In this document: in pieces, positions 25,454-33,350 of the stretch
Numbering within the stretch: position 1 is the stretch's first letter
Layout of the letters: each line of letters starts with the position of its first letter
Source of the DNA: Candidatus Iainarchaeum sp.
Lineage (GTDB): Archaea; Iainarchaeota; Iainarchaeia; Iainarchaeales; UBA10191
DNA: 36,186 bases
Direction: 5' to 3'
NCBI GenBank assembly: GCA_030649735.1
Contig: JAUSFL010000001.1
Span: 1 to 36,186 of the forward strand
The notes under the pieces: generated by a model
The model's database searches: none
What the model saw: only the letters and a program-made list of their open reading frames with translations
What the model was told of the DNA's origin: nothing
Translations under genes and position numbers: made by a program

Positions 25454-26115
25454 TAATTCTCACCATTAAACAATTTTGTCTGGAACCTTGCATTAAGCAT
25501 TCTTTGGCTTGTGTCCCAGCTTTTGCGCGCAATTGAAGGAAGCTTGTTGTGCTCTAAAAGGTATTTTTCAATGAATGCAATTGTGTCTGGATCGTGAGGA
25601 TAGCCGCTGCCTATTTTGCCAAAGGTTTTTTCAAGGACTTTGATTGCTGCATCGCGCTCGACTTTTGCCAAAATTGATGCTGCTGAAACAATCGGATAAT
25701 TTACATCGGCCTTGTGCTCTGACTTTATCGCAACATCAAAAGACAAGTATTTTTTGATTCGCAAGCCAAAATTCTCCTGCAAGACATCTGGAGAGTCAAC
25801 GTAAACAAGCTGGGGCTTGTTCTTCAAGCAATTCAATAATTCAGCAGCGCGCATTGCCTCAATCTCATTCAGGCTTTTGTGGTCGCGCAATGAATCAATT
25901 TCTTCGGGCAAAATGTGGACTGTGGCAAATTCGGAAAGAGATTTCTTGATTTTTGGAAACTGGCTCTCGCGCTCTGCAGGGGAAAGCAATTTGGAGTCTG
26001 CAACGCCAATTTCAGAAAGCAATGACTCGCGCTCTTTTTCAATGACTGCAACAGCCATTACCATTGGCCCAACGCAAGGCCCGCGGCCTGCCTCGTCAAT
26101 TCCGGCAATCAGCAT
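25453..26115 (-). CDS. rnhB: Ribonuclease HII
   Basis: 220 residues. It cuts the RNA strand of RNA:DNA hybrids and single ribonucleotides in DNA. The DEDD active site is visible: D7 and E8 in GIDEAGRGP, D107 in VYVDSPDV and D137 in HKADVNYP. ASILAKVERD follows, typical of archaeal RNase HII, and length is standard. It is first in a two-gene unit with hsp20, joined by a TAATG overlap. The divergent gene at 26180 shares a 64-base promoter gap with a TATA-like TATTAAAAAC. Confidence 0.95.
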   Translation of the reverse strand: MLIAGIDEAGRGPCVGPMVMAVAVIEKERESLLSEIGVADSKLLSPAERESQFPKIKKSLSEFATVHILPEEIDSLRDHKSLNEIEAMRAAELLNCLKNKPQLVYVDSPDVLQENFGLRIKKYLSFDVAIKSEHKADVNYPIVSAASILAKVERDAAIKVLEKTFGKIGSGYPHDPDTIAFIEKYLLEHNKLPSIARKSWDTSQRMLNARFQTKLFNGEN

Positions 26116-26179
26116 TCTAGAATAAGGCAGTCAAATTATTAAAAACAAAACGCCTCTTTAGTGCTGTAAAGTGAAATAA

Positions 26180-26911
26180 ATGCCGCCCGCAAGATTAAAA
26201 ACAAGAACAACGCTGAATTCAAAATTCGCCAAAATTGTAAAATTTTCTTTCAAAAACCCGCAATTAAACCCAAAGCAGATTGGAAAGCAATTGCAAATGC
26301 CGTCAGACGACATTTCGCAAGTCTTGCACTCTGCTGAAAGGCAAGGCTATCCAGTGAAAGGATTGGAAAAAAGGCCGGCGCCGGCCTGGAAAAATCCCGC
26401 AGTTGAAAAAAATGCGGTTTTAGCGCTTTCAGAAACTTTGAAGCCAATGAAGCAAATTGCAAGAGAAATGAAAATCCCGCAAGGAATAGTCTCTCAAATA
26501 AATGCAAGGCATTCGTGCAGGTCGCCCTTGATTACAAGGGCTTTAGGGCAAAGGACTGGCTTGGATTGGAGAAAACTGCCTTTGACAAATCATTTTAATC
26601 GCGCGGAAAAAAACCAGATTCTGATGGCTTGCACTGAAGAAATCGGGAAAATGGCCTGGAAAAAATACAAACGGGAATTGGAAAAAAGGGAAGACACGCA
26701 GGGAAAAGCGCTTGTTTCAGCGCTTGAAGCATTAGGCCATTACAGCCCGGAATTCGGCAACCCGAGGCTTTTTGCACTATTGGCGGCGCAAAGGGCAATA
26801 AGGGAAGAAGTGTTTGAAAACAACACTCACGACTATGGCCAAAGAATGATTCTTGCAAGGGCAATAATCCAGCATTTTAAGAGTGGAAGACTAGTCAAAA
26901 CGGCAAAATAG
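26180..26911 (+). CDS. Protein with two helix-turn-helix segments, family not recognised
   Basis: 243 basic residues. Two helix-turn-helix-like repeats are visible: about 31-57 (NPKQIGKQLQMPSDDISQVL) and about 85-110 (LKPMKQIAREMKIPQGIVSQ). The spacing resembles tandem sigma-4-like or MarR-like HTHs, so DNA binding is likely. The C-terminal 110 residues are helical with no known motif. It diverges from rnhB and is followed 65 bases later by the L35Ae gene. A local regulator is possible, but nothing ties it to a target. Confidence 0.6.
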   Translation: MPPARLKTRTTLNSKFAKIVKFSFKNPQLNPKQIGKQLQMPSDDISQVLHSAERQGYPVKGLEKRPAPAWKNPAVEKNAVLALSETLKPMKQIAREMKIPQGIVSQINARHSCRSPLITRALGQRTGLDWRKLPLTNHFNRAEKNQILMACTEEIGKMAWKKYKRELEKREDTQGKALVSALEALGHYSPEFGNPRLFALLAAQRAIREEVFENNTHDYGQRMILARAIIQHFKSGRLVKTAK

Positions 26912-26964
26912 CCTTGTTTTAAAATGCTTTTTGTCAATAAAATACTAAAAATAACCTGATTTTT

Positions 26965-26969
26965 GGTGA
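26965..26969 (+). promoter_or_regulatory. Shine-Dalgarno site deciding the L35Ae start
   Basis: GGTGA lies seven bases before the ATG at 26977 and only one base before the in-frame TTG at 26971. Spacing therefore favours the ATG. Confidence 0.6.
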
Positions 26970-26976
26970 ATTGAAA

Positions 26977-27237
26977 ATGAAAGGATTGATAATAAACTAC
27001 CGCAGGGGCTTGAAGACTCAGACTCCAAGACAGTACATTATTGAAGTTGAAGGAATTTCAACAAAAAACGCGACTGAAAAATTGCGCGGAAAAAAAGTGG
27101 TCTGGAAAACCAAGGCCGGAAAAAGCATGGCTGGAAAAATAATGCAGGCGCACGGGGCAAAAGGCGCAGTGCGGGCAAAATTTGACAAAGGCCTTCCAGG
27201 ACAGGCAATTGGAACTAAAGTAGAAATCAGCGATTAA
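26977..27237 (+). CDS. rpl35ae: Large ribosomal subunit protein L35Ae
   Basis: 86 residues. Family motifs run through most of the chain: GLIINYRRGLKTQTPRQY, LRGKKVVWKTKAGKSMAGKI, AHGAKGAVRAKF and KGLPGQAIGTKVEI. It is an archaeal/eukaryotic-specific 50S protein and thus evidence for an archaeal host. The start is set by GGTGA upstream. A T-rich stretch (CCTTTTTTACTTGCTTTTC, about 27258-27276) after the stop may terminate it. Confidence 0.93.
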   Translation: MKGLIINYRRGLKTQTPRQYIIEVEGISTKNATEKLRGKKVVWKTKAGKSMAGKIMQAHGAKGAVRAKFDKGLPGQAIGTKVEISD

Positions 27238-27297
27238 AGAAACCTAATTTCGTTAGACCTTTTTTACTTGCTTTTCTAAAGATAGCTTTATTAATTC

Positions 27298-27331
27298 CAT
27301 ATTAACACCATATTAATGTGGTATTAATATG
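27298..27331. promoter_or_regulatory. 34-base palindrome over the toxin-antitoxin promoter and start
   Basis: A near-perfect palindrome centred between 27314 and 27315, whose outer arms CATATTAA and TTAATATG are exact; 30 of 34 positions are self-complementary. It runs into the antitoxin ATG (27329-27331). Ribbon-helix-helix antitoxins usually repress their own promoter by binding such sites, so this is a likely operator. In RNA it could also form a hairpin hiding the start. Confidence 0.75.
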
Positions 27332-27574
27332 TCTATTACAGCAATTGTTAAGTTGAATGACGAAGCCAACAGAATAATTAATATTGTCAAGGCAAAGTAT
27401 GGTCTAAAGGACAAAAGCCAGGCGTTGAACAAAATGATAGAACAATACCAACTGGAAATTCTCGAACCAGAATTAAGGCCAGAATTCATCGCAAAAATGA
27501 AAAAAATTGAGAAAGAAAAGACCATTAAAGTCAGCAATGTTGATGAATATTTTGAAAAGCTTCGCAAGAGATGA
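27329..27574 (+). CDS. Ribbon-helix-helix antitoxin of a RelE-type module
   Basis: 81 residues. The N-terminal strand SITAIVKLND is followed by a helix with KAKYGLKDKSQALNKMIEQY, the ribbon-helix-helix pattern of small archaeal DUF2683-type antitoxins. The C-terminal 35 residues (MKKIEKEKTIKVSNVDEYFE) are the expected disordered toxin-binding arm. The ATG lies inside the palindrome. The stop is seven bases before the toxin start, so the two are co-transcribed. Predicted role: neutralise the toxin and repress the operon. Confidence 0.8.
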   Translation: MSITAIVKLNDEANRIINIVKAKYGLKDKSQALNKMIEQYQLEILEPELRPEFIAKMKKIEKEKTIKVSNVDEYFEKLRKR

Positions 27575-27580
27575 ATTCAC

Positions 27581-27850
27581 TTGAGTTATTTGCTTGAAGT
27601 CAAAGAGTCAGTCGAAAAATCCTTTGAAAAGACTGCAAAAAAAGACAGAGTTCAAAGCGAGGCAGTAAAAAGCAAAATAAAGCAAATTCTAGAAAACCCT
27701 TACAGATTCAAGCCATTAAAGGCGCCAATGCAAAACAAGCGCAGAGTCCATGTTTACGGGCCTTTCGTGCTTGTTTACTCAATAGTCGAAAATGAAAAAA
27801 AAGTGATAATTGAAAATTACTCGCATCACGATAAAATTTACAAAATTTAG
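27581..27850 (+). CDS. RelE/ParE-superfamily toxin
   Basis: 89 residues from a TTG start; GAGATGA about eight bases upstream may serve as ribosome site, and no in-frame ATG fits. The RelE fold is suggested by KSFEKTAKKDRVQSEAVKSK, then KIKQILENPYRFKPL, a basic RRVHVYGPFVLVYSI strand pair, and the C-terminal ENYSHHDKIYKI (the usual HR/HxxxxY end of archaeal RelE). These act as ribosome-dependent mRNA interferases or gyrase poisons, and which applies here is unclear. Confidence 0.8.
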   Translation: MSYLLEVKESVEKSFEKTAKKDRVQSEAVKSKIKQILENPYRFKPLKAPMQNKRRVHVYGPFVLVYSIVENEKKVIIENYSHHDKIYKI

Positions 27851-27860
27851 AACTTTCTTC

Positions 27861-27878
27861 CCTTGATTTTCTGGTTGA
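27861..27878. repeat. Left copy of an 18-base direct repeat (relic of a gene 3' end)
   Basis: CCTTGATTTTCTGGTTGA recurs exactly at 28876-28893, where it encodes NQKIK near the C-terminus of the 113-residue minus-strand gene. Read on the minus strand the left copy also encodes NQKIK, followed by GRKF and a stop at 27847-27849. The gap to 28045 otherwise holds no gene I can support. Confidence 0.6.
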
Positions 27879-28044
27879 GAATTAGACCATTTCGTTAACT
27901 CTTGGAACTTATAGAAATAAAAGTGTCCCTTTTTCATTAAACGTAGTCAAAAATGACTTACGAAGCAATTTGAACCCCAATTGTGATTGTGTGATAAATT
28001 AATAAACTTCTGATTATTTGTAATAGTTGGAGCGTGAGTTTCTG

Positions 28045-28566
28045 ATGAAATATATTGCGATATTGGGAGTAAGCCTTCTTTTTGTGTTCTTTTTGATGGG
28101 TTGTTCAACAAATGAAACTCCACTTAAGGAATTCAAACCAGCTGGCGCAGGATTCTCTGTTTTAATGCCCGGAACTCCTCAACTTCAAACTCAAACAATG
28201 AATACTGCAATCGGCCCGGTAGACATCAAAATGTATGTTCTTGAAAAGGATAATTTAGGATATACTGTAGGTTATACTAGTTATCCTGAAGCAGCCGTAT
28301 CTGAAAAAACACCGGATCAAATGTTAGATGGCGCTAGGGATGGAGCTGTCGCCAATGTGTTTGGGACTCTCACATCAGAAGAAATATTATCTATTAACGG
28401 CAATCCAGCAAGAGAGTTTACAATTACAGTTAAAGGTGGCGGAATTAGAGCACGGATAATTTTAGTTAAAAATAAACTGTATATGGTTCTAGTCGCAGCA
28501 AGCAAAGATAATATTATGAAAAAGCAAGTTGGGGACTTTTTAGAATCTTTTAAACTAGTTGAATAA
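28045..28566 (+). CDS. Lipoprotein of unknown function
   Basis: 173 residues from ATG at 28045; a TTG at 28027 would add six residues before the signal. N-terminal signal KYIAILGVSLLFVFFLMGC ends in a lipobox-like LMGC, with Cys21 as lipid site, followed by STNET. The mature part (EFKPAGAGFSVLMPGTP, later EEILSINGNPAREFTI and LYMVLVAASKD) resembles small surface lipoproteins of the PsbP/DUF1795-like type, a similarity of pattern only. It lies in a cassette with the next gene, bounded by 18-base direct repeats. Confidence 0.65.
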   Translation: MKYIAILGVSLLFVFFLMGCSTNETPLKEFKPAGAGFSVLMPGTPQLQTQTMNTAIGPVDIKMYVLEKDNLGYTVGYTSYPEAAVSEKTPDQMLDGARDGAVANVFGTLTSEEILSINGNPAREFTITVKGGGIRARIILVKNKLYMVLVAASKDNIMKKQVGDFLESFKLVE

Positions 28567-28567
28567 A

Positions 28568-28798
28568 ATGGATGAATCAAAAAATAAAAAAACCGATTAT
28601 GTCAGTTTAACCCTTTATGTTTCTTTAATCGTAATTTTAGGAAAAGTTGGAGAAACACTATTTGGCCCCATAATAAACTCACAAATGGGAATATTTTCAT
28701 TAGGCGAATTAATCGGGGCCGCGATAGGTGGCGGCATAGGCGCGTTGTTAGCTTTTATAATTGTCAAATATATTCTGAAAAAATCAATTACTAACTAA
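28568..28798 (+). CDS. Small protein with two membrane segments
   Basis: 76 residues from the ATG at 28568, one base after the lipoprotein stop, so translationally linked. A charged N-terminus (DESKNKKTD) is followed by segment 1, YVSLTLYVSLIVILGKVG, and a Gly-rich segment 2 (ELIGAAIGGGIGALLAFIIV) ending in KYILKK. No family recognised. The pairing with the lipoprotein suggests a shared envelope function. Confidence 0.6.
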   Translation: MDESKNKKTDYVSLTLYVSLIVILGKVGETLFGPIINSQMGIFSLGELIGAAIGGGIGALLAFIIVKYILKKSITN

Positions 28799-28849
28799 AC
28801 TCGCATCAATTCTTGCTAATTTCTCCGCGCTCGTTAAATTGCCCATTTA

Positions 28850-29191
28850 TTAAAACTTATGAGAAGTTAAGTGAACCTTGATTTTCTGGTTGACTAAATC
28901 TACTTCTTTGCCGCAGGCATTGCATTCGTCAATCAAGTCCAAAATAAAACGCCTGTCTTCTGCTGTTTGGACAACTTCCTTTCCGGGAACTTTAGGGTCT
29001 TTCTTCAAGACAGTGTACTTGTCCATCAAATAAGCGTACAATTCCTTCAATGAAGCCTGGACTATCGGACGCTCTTTTCCAGAAGGCTGGAAATTCCTGT
29101 ACGTGGCGCACATTTTGCAATTGCGCTTTATTGAATTAGCCAAAGAGTCTGCTGGAGTCAATTCTTGCAAAGGCACGCTATATTCATGCAA
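28850..29191 (-). CDS. Small protein with two CxxC pairs, probable zinc site
   Basis: 113 residues, not recognised. C25/C28 (CKMC) and C90/C93 (CNAC) flank a central helical stretch (IVQASLKELYAYLMDKY), suggesting one four-Cys zinc site closing over the helices. The C-terminus (VNQKIKVHLTSHKF) carries the 18-base repeat also found at 27861. A TATA-like TTTTTTATTC lies about 20 bases before the ATG, so probably leaderless. Confidence 0.6.
   Translation of the reverse strand: MHEYSVPLQELTPADSLANSIKRNCKMCATYRNFQPSGKERPIVQASLKELYAYLMDKYTVLKKDPKVPGKEVVQTAEDRRFILDLIDECNACGKEVDLVNQKIKVHLTSHKF
28876..28893. repeat. Right copy of the 18-base direct repeat
   Basis: Exact partner of 27861-27878, 1015 bases apart start to start, inside the 3' end of the 113-residue gene. 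The two copies bracket the lipoprotein and small membrane protein genes. Confidence 0.65.
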
Positions 29192-29230
29192 GGCCAGAAT
29201 AAAAAATTAGCGGTTTGCAAAGCTGTTTTT

Positions 29231-30130
29231 TCATTTCACAAGCTCAAGCCAGCCCAAATAACGCTTGTCTTTTCCTCGAACCGCGCTTTTGTAAATTTGC
29301 TTTAGCTTTTCGCCGATTTTTCCTTTCCCATCGCCGATTTTTTTATTGTCCAAGGATTCAATCAAAGTGACTTCGGCGGCTGTTCCAGTAAAGAATGCCT
29401 CGTCAGCGCCGTAAGCGTCATTTAGAGTCAAGTCAGTTTCCACAGTTTCAATTCCTTCATCTTTCGCAATCTTAAAAATGCTGTCGCGCGTGATTCCTGG
29501 CAAGATTGTCCCTGGCTTTGGAGTGATTAGCTTTCCATCCTTTATTATGAAAAAGTTTTCTCCAGGGCCTTCGGCAATGTTTCCCTTATAATCCAAAAGC
29601 AATGCCTCGTCAAACCCTGCCTTTTTTGCGTCAGCTGACGCGAGAATTGAGTTTGCGTAATGGCCGCTGATTTTTGCAGTCATTAAAGAGCTTGAAGGAT
29701 GAATCCTGATGAATTTTGAAGTCTTGACTCTGACTGCATTTTCACCCAAGTAAGAGCCCCAAGGGATTACAATCACTGAAAAATGCGCTTCCAAGTCAAT
29801 ATTGTTCAATCCCATTTTTTCGCCAAAAAACAAGAACGGCCTAATGTATCCTTCTTCAATGCCGTTTGCTTTCACGGCTTCCTTAATCGCATTAAATGCT
29901 TCCCTATTGGATAATGGAACTTTCATGTCAAAGGCAGAAGCTGAATGAAACAAGCGGTCAACATGCTCTTTAAGCCTGAAAATTGCGGTTCCTTTTTCAG
30001 TCTTGTAAAACCTCACGCCTTCAAAAACAGCATCTCCATAGTGCAGGCTGTGGGTCATTGGATGGACTTTGGCCTTTTCCCAATCAACAAGCTTGTTGTC
30101 GAGCCAAATGAACTTGCTTCCCTGCATCAT
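29231..30130 (-). CDS. ilvE: Branched-chain amino acid aminotransferase
   Basis: 299 residues, fold-type IV PLP enzyme that transfers amino groups between glutamate and the branched-chain keto acids. The PLP Lys is K153 in TAKISGHYANS; GNIAEGPGENFF and TGTAAEVTLIE are family motifs around the cofactor. The opening (WLDNKLVDWEKAKVHPMTHS) is the usual IlvE start. Two adjacent ATGs begin the frame. It diverges from leuB, sharing an 81-base promoter gap. With leuBCD, this gene completes leucine formation from isopropylmalate. D-amino-acid transaminase is a less likely alternative. Confidence 0.93.
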   Translation of the reverse strand: MMQGSKFIWLDNKLVDWEKAKVHPMTHSLHYGDAVFEGVRFYKTEKGTAIFRLKEHVDRLFHSASAFDMKVPLSNREAFNAIKEAVKANGIEEGYIRPFLFFGEKMGLNNIDLEAHFSVIVIPWGSYLGENAVRVKTSKFIRIHPSSSLMTAKISGHYANSILASADAKKAGFDEALLLDYKGNIAEGPGENFFIIKDGKLITPKPGTILPGITRDSIFKIAKDEGIETVETDLTLNDAYGADEAFFTGTAAEVTLIESLDNKKIGDGKGKIGEKLKQIYKSAVRGKDKRYLGWLELVK

Positions 30131-30180
30131 AATTATTATTCAAACCAGCAATTTAGTTTTTAAACAATTCTTTTGCGAGA

Positions 30181-30194
30181 GTTTTTAATTTTTT
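30181..30194 (+). promoter_or_regulatory. TATA region of leuBCD
   Basis: GTTTTTAATTTTTT lies 18-31 bases before the ATG at 30212, the right distance for a leaderless archaeal transcript. It supports that start over the TTG at 30173, which lies upstream of this box. Confidence 0.45.
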
Positions 30195-30211
30195 GCGGGC
30201 TTAATGAAGTA

Positions 30212-31330
30212 ATGCCTGAAAAAAGCTTTCACAACATTGCAGTGATTCCTGGAGACTTGAACGGAATTACAGTGACTGAAGCTGCCTTAAAATTAAGCGA
30301 GGCAGTCAAGGGCAAATTGTCAAAGCCGATAAAACATTCAAGGTTTGACTATAACGCAGACTATTTTCTAAAGCACGGCTTGAAAGAATTGGGAAATAAA
30401 GAGCTTGATGAGTTGAAAAAGTTTGACCAAATTTTTCTCGGGGCAATCGGAGATCCGACAAAAATGAAGCCGGGAATTCTGGAAGTCGGGATTTTATTGA
30501 AGCTAAGGCAGGCGTTTGACCAGTACGTGAACTTAAGGCCTGTGGCGCTTCCTGAAGGAGTCAGTTCAATACTTATCGGAAAAACATCCAAAGAAATCAA
30601 TTTTGAGATTTGCAGGGAGAATTCTGAAGGACTGTACGTTGATGCCGGATGGATTGAAAAGAAAGGGACTGAAGAAGAGGCAGGCTATCAAATAATGAAA
30701 TGCACTTACAAGGGCGTGAAACGGCTTGCAAAGTATGCTGAAGAACGGGCCTTTGCGAGAAAAAAAGGGGAAAAGCCGACACTGCATTTTGTTTTCAAAA
30801 CTAACGTGCTGACTTATGCAGGAAGCCCTTGGCAAAGGGTTTTTGACGAGTACAAGGACAGGAAAGACTTGACTGCAAAATACATGCACATTGACAATTT
30901 CCTAATGCAAATGCTTTTGAAGCCAGAACAGTTTGATGAAGTGCTTACTGAAAACATGTTCGGCGACATTGCAACAGACGCCGGGGCAGTAATTCAAGGA
31001 GGAATTGGCTCTGCGGTTTCGGGCAACATAAACCCGACTGGAGAGTTTCCTTCAATGTTTGAGCCAATTCATGGAACAGCGCCAGACAAGTGGTATGAAA
31101 TAAACTCTAATGGAGAATGCATTCCGGGAACTTTCGTGAAAGAAAAAGTCCAGCAAGTAAAGCCAGAAGCCGCTTTCCTTTCTTACGCAATGATGCTCGA
31201 GCAATTGGGCGAATTAAAGGCCGCAAAGGCAATCCAGCAGGCTGCCTTGGAAAACATCCGCGACCCAAATTACAAAACCAAAACTCTTGACGAGCTTGTG
31301 AAAAAGGCTTGCGATTTTGCGGGGCGTTGA
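30212..31330 (+). CDS. leuB: 3-isopropylmalate dehydrogenase family enzyme
   Basis: 372 residues from ATG at 30212. Predicted to oxidise and decarboxylate 3-isopropylmalate with NAD. Family motifs: LRQAFDQYVNLRPV (substrate Arg region), ICRENSEGLY with the catalytic Tyr, FKTNVL with the catalytic Lys, NMFGDIATDAG (248-258) with the metal-binding Asp pair, and EPIHGTAPD (284-292) binding NAD. Odd point: the first loop reads PGDLNGIT instead of PGDGIGPE. Neighbours leuC and leuD argue for isopropylmalate, although isocitrate or homoisocitrate are possible in this family. First gene of the operon. Confidence 0.85.
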   Translation: MPEKSFHNIAVIPGDLNGITVTEAALKLSEAVKGKLSKPIKHSRFDYNADYFLKHGLKELGNKELDELKKFDQIFLGAIGDPTKMKPGILEVGILLKLRQAFDQYVNLRPVALPEGVSSILIGKTSKEINFEICRENSEGLYVDAGWIEKKGTEEEAGYQIMKCTYKGVKRLAKYAEERAFARKKGEKPTLHFVFKTNVLTYAGSPWQRVFDEYKDRKDLTAKYMHIDNFLMQMLLKPEQFDEVLTENMFGDIATDAGAVIQGGIGSAVSGNINPTGEFPSMFEPIHGTAPDKWYEINSNGECIPGTFVKEKVQQVKPEAAFLSYAMMLEQLGELKAAKAIQQAALENIRDPNYKTKTLDELVKKACDFAGR

Positions 31331-31333
31331 AAA

Positions 31334-32734
31334 TTGTCTAATGGAACATTGTATGATAAGGTTTGGGAAAAGCACGTTGTCGCAAAACTTCCCACCGGAC
31401 AAACGCAAGTTTTTGTAGGCAGGCACTTGATTCATGAAGTGACAAGCCCGCAGGCTTTCGAAATGCTTCGCGAAAAAGGAATTAAAGCAAAATTTCCGCA
31501 ATTTTCAAAAGCAGTGGTTGATCACGTGATTCCAACTCACGACAGGAAAAGGCCTTTTGCTGACGCTGAAGCAGAATTAATGACCGCAACCCTTGAAAAG
31601 AACGCGAAAGAATTTGGAATTGAAGAATTTTCTGAAAGTTCTGGAAAGCAAGGCGTTTGCCACGTGGCTTTTCCAGAGCAAGGCCTGATTTGGCCTGGCC
31701 AGTTGGTTGTTTGCGGAGACAGCCACACTTGCACTTACGGGGCTTTCGGCGCTTTGGCTTTTGGGATTGGAACAACACAAGTAAGCCATGTTTTGGCAAC
31801 GCAAACAATGGCAATGGACAAGCTGAAAGTGAAACGCGTGAACTTTAACGGAGAATTAAATGCAGGAGTGACTGCAAAAGACATGGCATTATACTTGATT
31901 AGAAAGCTTGGCGTTAAAGGCGGGGTTGGATTTGCTTTCGAGTTTGGCGGAAAAGCCGTTGAAAGCCTGGGCATGGAAGGCCGAATGACTTTATGCAATA
32001 TGGCAGTGGAAGGCGGAGCGCGTTCAGGCTACATGAATCCTGATGAGAAAACTTTTGAATTCTTGAAGGGCAGGAATTTTGCGCCAAAAAAAGATTTTGA
32101 AAAAGCAGTGAGTTATTGGAAAAGCATTGCTTCAGAAAAAAATGCAATTTATGATTCTGTCGTTGATTTTAATGCCAGTGAAATAACGCCAATGGTTTCT
32201 TGGGGCGTGAATCCAGAGCAAAGCATTGGAATTGGAGAACGAATTCCTTCACTAGATTCTTTTGAGGGAAAAGCAAGGGAAGAAATGCAGGATGCTTTGA
32301 ATTACATGGGCTTGCAGGAAGGAAAAGAATTGCTTGGAACTCCGGTTGACGTGGTTTTCATTGGCTCTTGCACTAACGGCCGCTTGAGCGATTTGGAAGC
32401 AGCCGCAAAAATCCTGCAAGGAAAAAAGGTTGCTGTAAAAACTCTTGTTGTTCCAGGCTCTCAAATCATGAAAAGGCAGGCTGAAGAAAAAGGCCTTGAT
32501 AAAGTGTTCAAAGATGCTGGGGCAGAATGGCGTTTTGCAGGCTGTTCAATGTGCCTTGCAATGAATCCGGACAAGCTTGAAGGAAATCAAAGGAGCGCTT
32601 CAACTTCAAACAGGAATTTCAAGGGAAGGCAAGGCAGTCCTACTGGAAGAACTCACTTAATGAGCCCTTTAACTGCAGCAGCAACGGCGATTGAAGGCAA
32701 AATAGCGAATCCATTAAAGCACTTGAGGAATTGA
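31334..32734 (+). CDS. leuC: 3-isopropylmalate dehydratase large subunit
   Basis: 466 residues, the bacterial-type length. With LeuD it isomerises 2- to 3-isopropylmalate. The 4Fe-4S ligands are C346 (GSCTNGRLSDL), C404 and C407 (CSMCLAMNPD). The opening GTLYDKVWEKHVV, then GDSHTCTYGAFG and the closing NRNFKGRQGSPTGRTHLMSP are all LeuC hallmarks. TTG start three bases after leuB; the only nearby ATG is out of frame. One base separates its stop from leuD. Confidence 0.96.
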   Translation: MSNGTLYDKVWEKHVVAKLPTGQTQVFVGRHLIHEVTSPQAFEMLREKGIKAKFPQFSKAVVDHVIPTHDRKRPFADAEAELMTATLEKNAKEFGIEEFSESSGKQGVCHVAFPEQGLIWPGQLVVCGDSHTCTYGAFGALAFGIGTTQVSHVLATQTMAMDKLKVKRVNFNGELNAGVTAKDMALYLIRKLGVKGGVGFAFEFGGKAVESLGMEGRMTLCNMAVEGGARSGYMNPDEKTFEFLKGRNFAPKKDFEKAVSYWKSIASEKNAIYDSVVDFNASEITPMVSWGVNPEQSIGIGERIPSLDSFEGKAREEMQDALNYMGLQEGKELLGTPVDVVFIGSCTNGRLSDLEAAAKILQGKKVAVKTLVVPGSQIMKRQAEEKGLDKVFKDAGAEWRFAGCSMCLAMNPDKLEGNQRSASTSNRNFKGRQGSPTGRTHLMSPLTAAATAIEGKIANPLKHLRN

Positions 32735-32735
32735 A

Positions 32736-33338
32736 ATGAATTCTGAAATAAAATCATTGAAAGGAACTGCAATCCCGAAAATTTCAAACGACCAGAACAC
32801 TGACGACATTATTCCTGCAAGGTATTTGAAAGAAATCACGTTCAAGAACATGGGAAAATACGTTTACTTTGACGAGAGATTCAAGAACGGCATTGAAATC
32901 AAGGAACACCAATTTAACAATGCAAAATTCAAGGGCGCAAGCATTCTGATTGCCGGAGCAAATTATGGCTGTGGAAGTTCAAGAGAGCACGCTCCCCAGG
33001 CATTGCACAGGTTTGGGATTAAGGCAATAATTGCTGAAAGCTTTGCGGAAATTTTTGCTGGAAACTGCGCAAGCCTTGGAGTTGTCGGAGTTACGCTGCC
33101 GGCCAAAGAAATTGCAGCGCTCGCGCAGCAAGTTGAAAAAGAGCCAAAAACAGAATTGTCAATCAGCCTGCAGGACAAGACAATAAGCTTTGCTGGAAAA
33201 AAATTAGGCTTTGAAATTCCTGAAGGAAAAAGGCAGTCTTTCTTGAATGGAACTTGGGACGCAATGGCGGTCTTAAAGAACAGCGAGCAAGAAATCGAAA
33301 AAGTTGCTGAAAAACTTGATTATTTAAAGTACGAGTAA
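32736..33338 (+). CDS. leuD: 3-isopropylmalate dehydratase small subunit
   Basis: 200 residues, bacterial-type (archaeal LeuD is commonly about 165). The swivel domain motif GANYGCGSSREHAPQAL binds substrate, NTDDIIPARYL is the N-terminal signature, and SFAEIFAGNCASLGVV is the third. It pairs with LeuC. It is the last gene of leuBCD; a GNAT gene converges 12 bases after. The ATG overlaps closely with the leuC stop, so coupled translation is likely. Confidence 0.95.
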   Translation: MNSEIKSLKGTAIPKISNDQNTDDIIPARYLKEITFKNMGKYVYFDERFKNGIEIKEHQFNNAKFKGASILIAGANYGCGSSREHAPQALHRFGIKAIIAESFAEIFAGNCASLGVVGVTLPAKEIAALAQQVEKEPKTELSISLQDKTISFAGKKLGFEIPEGKRQSFLNGTWDAMAVLKNSEQEIEKVAEKLDYLKYE

Positions 33339-33350
33339 TTCAAGAATTTC

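Noticed and set aside
24963-25469. 168-codon open frame opposite hsp20
   Set aside because: Antisense to a clear Hsp20 domain; the Ser/Phe-rich sequence is typical of shadow frames.
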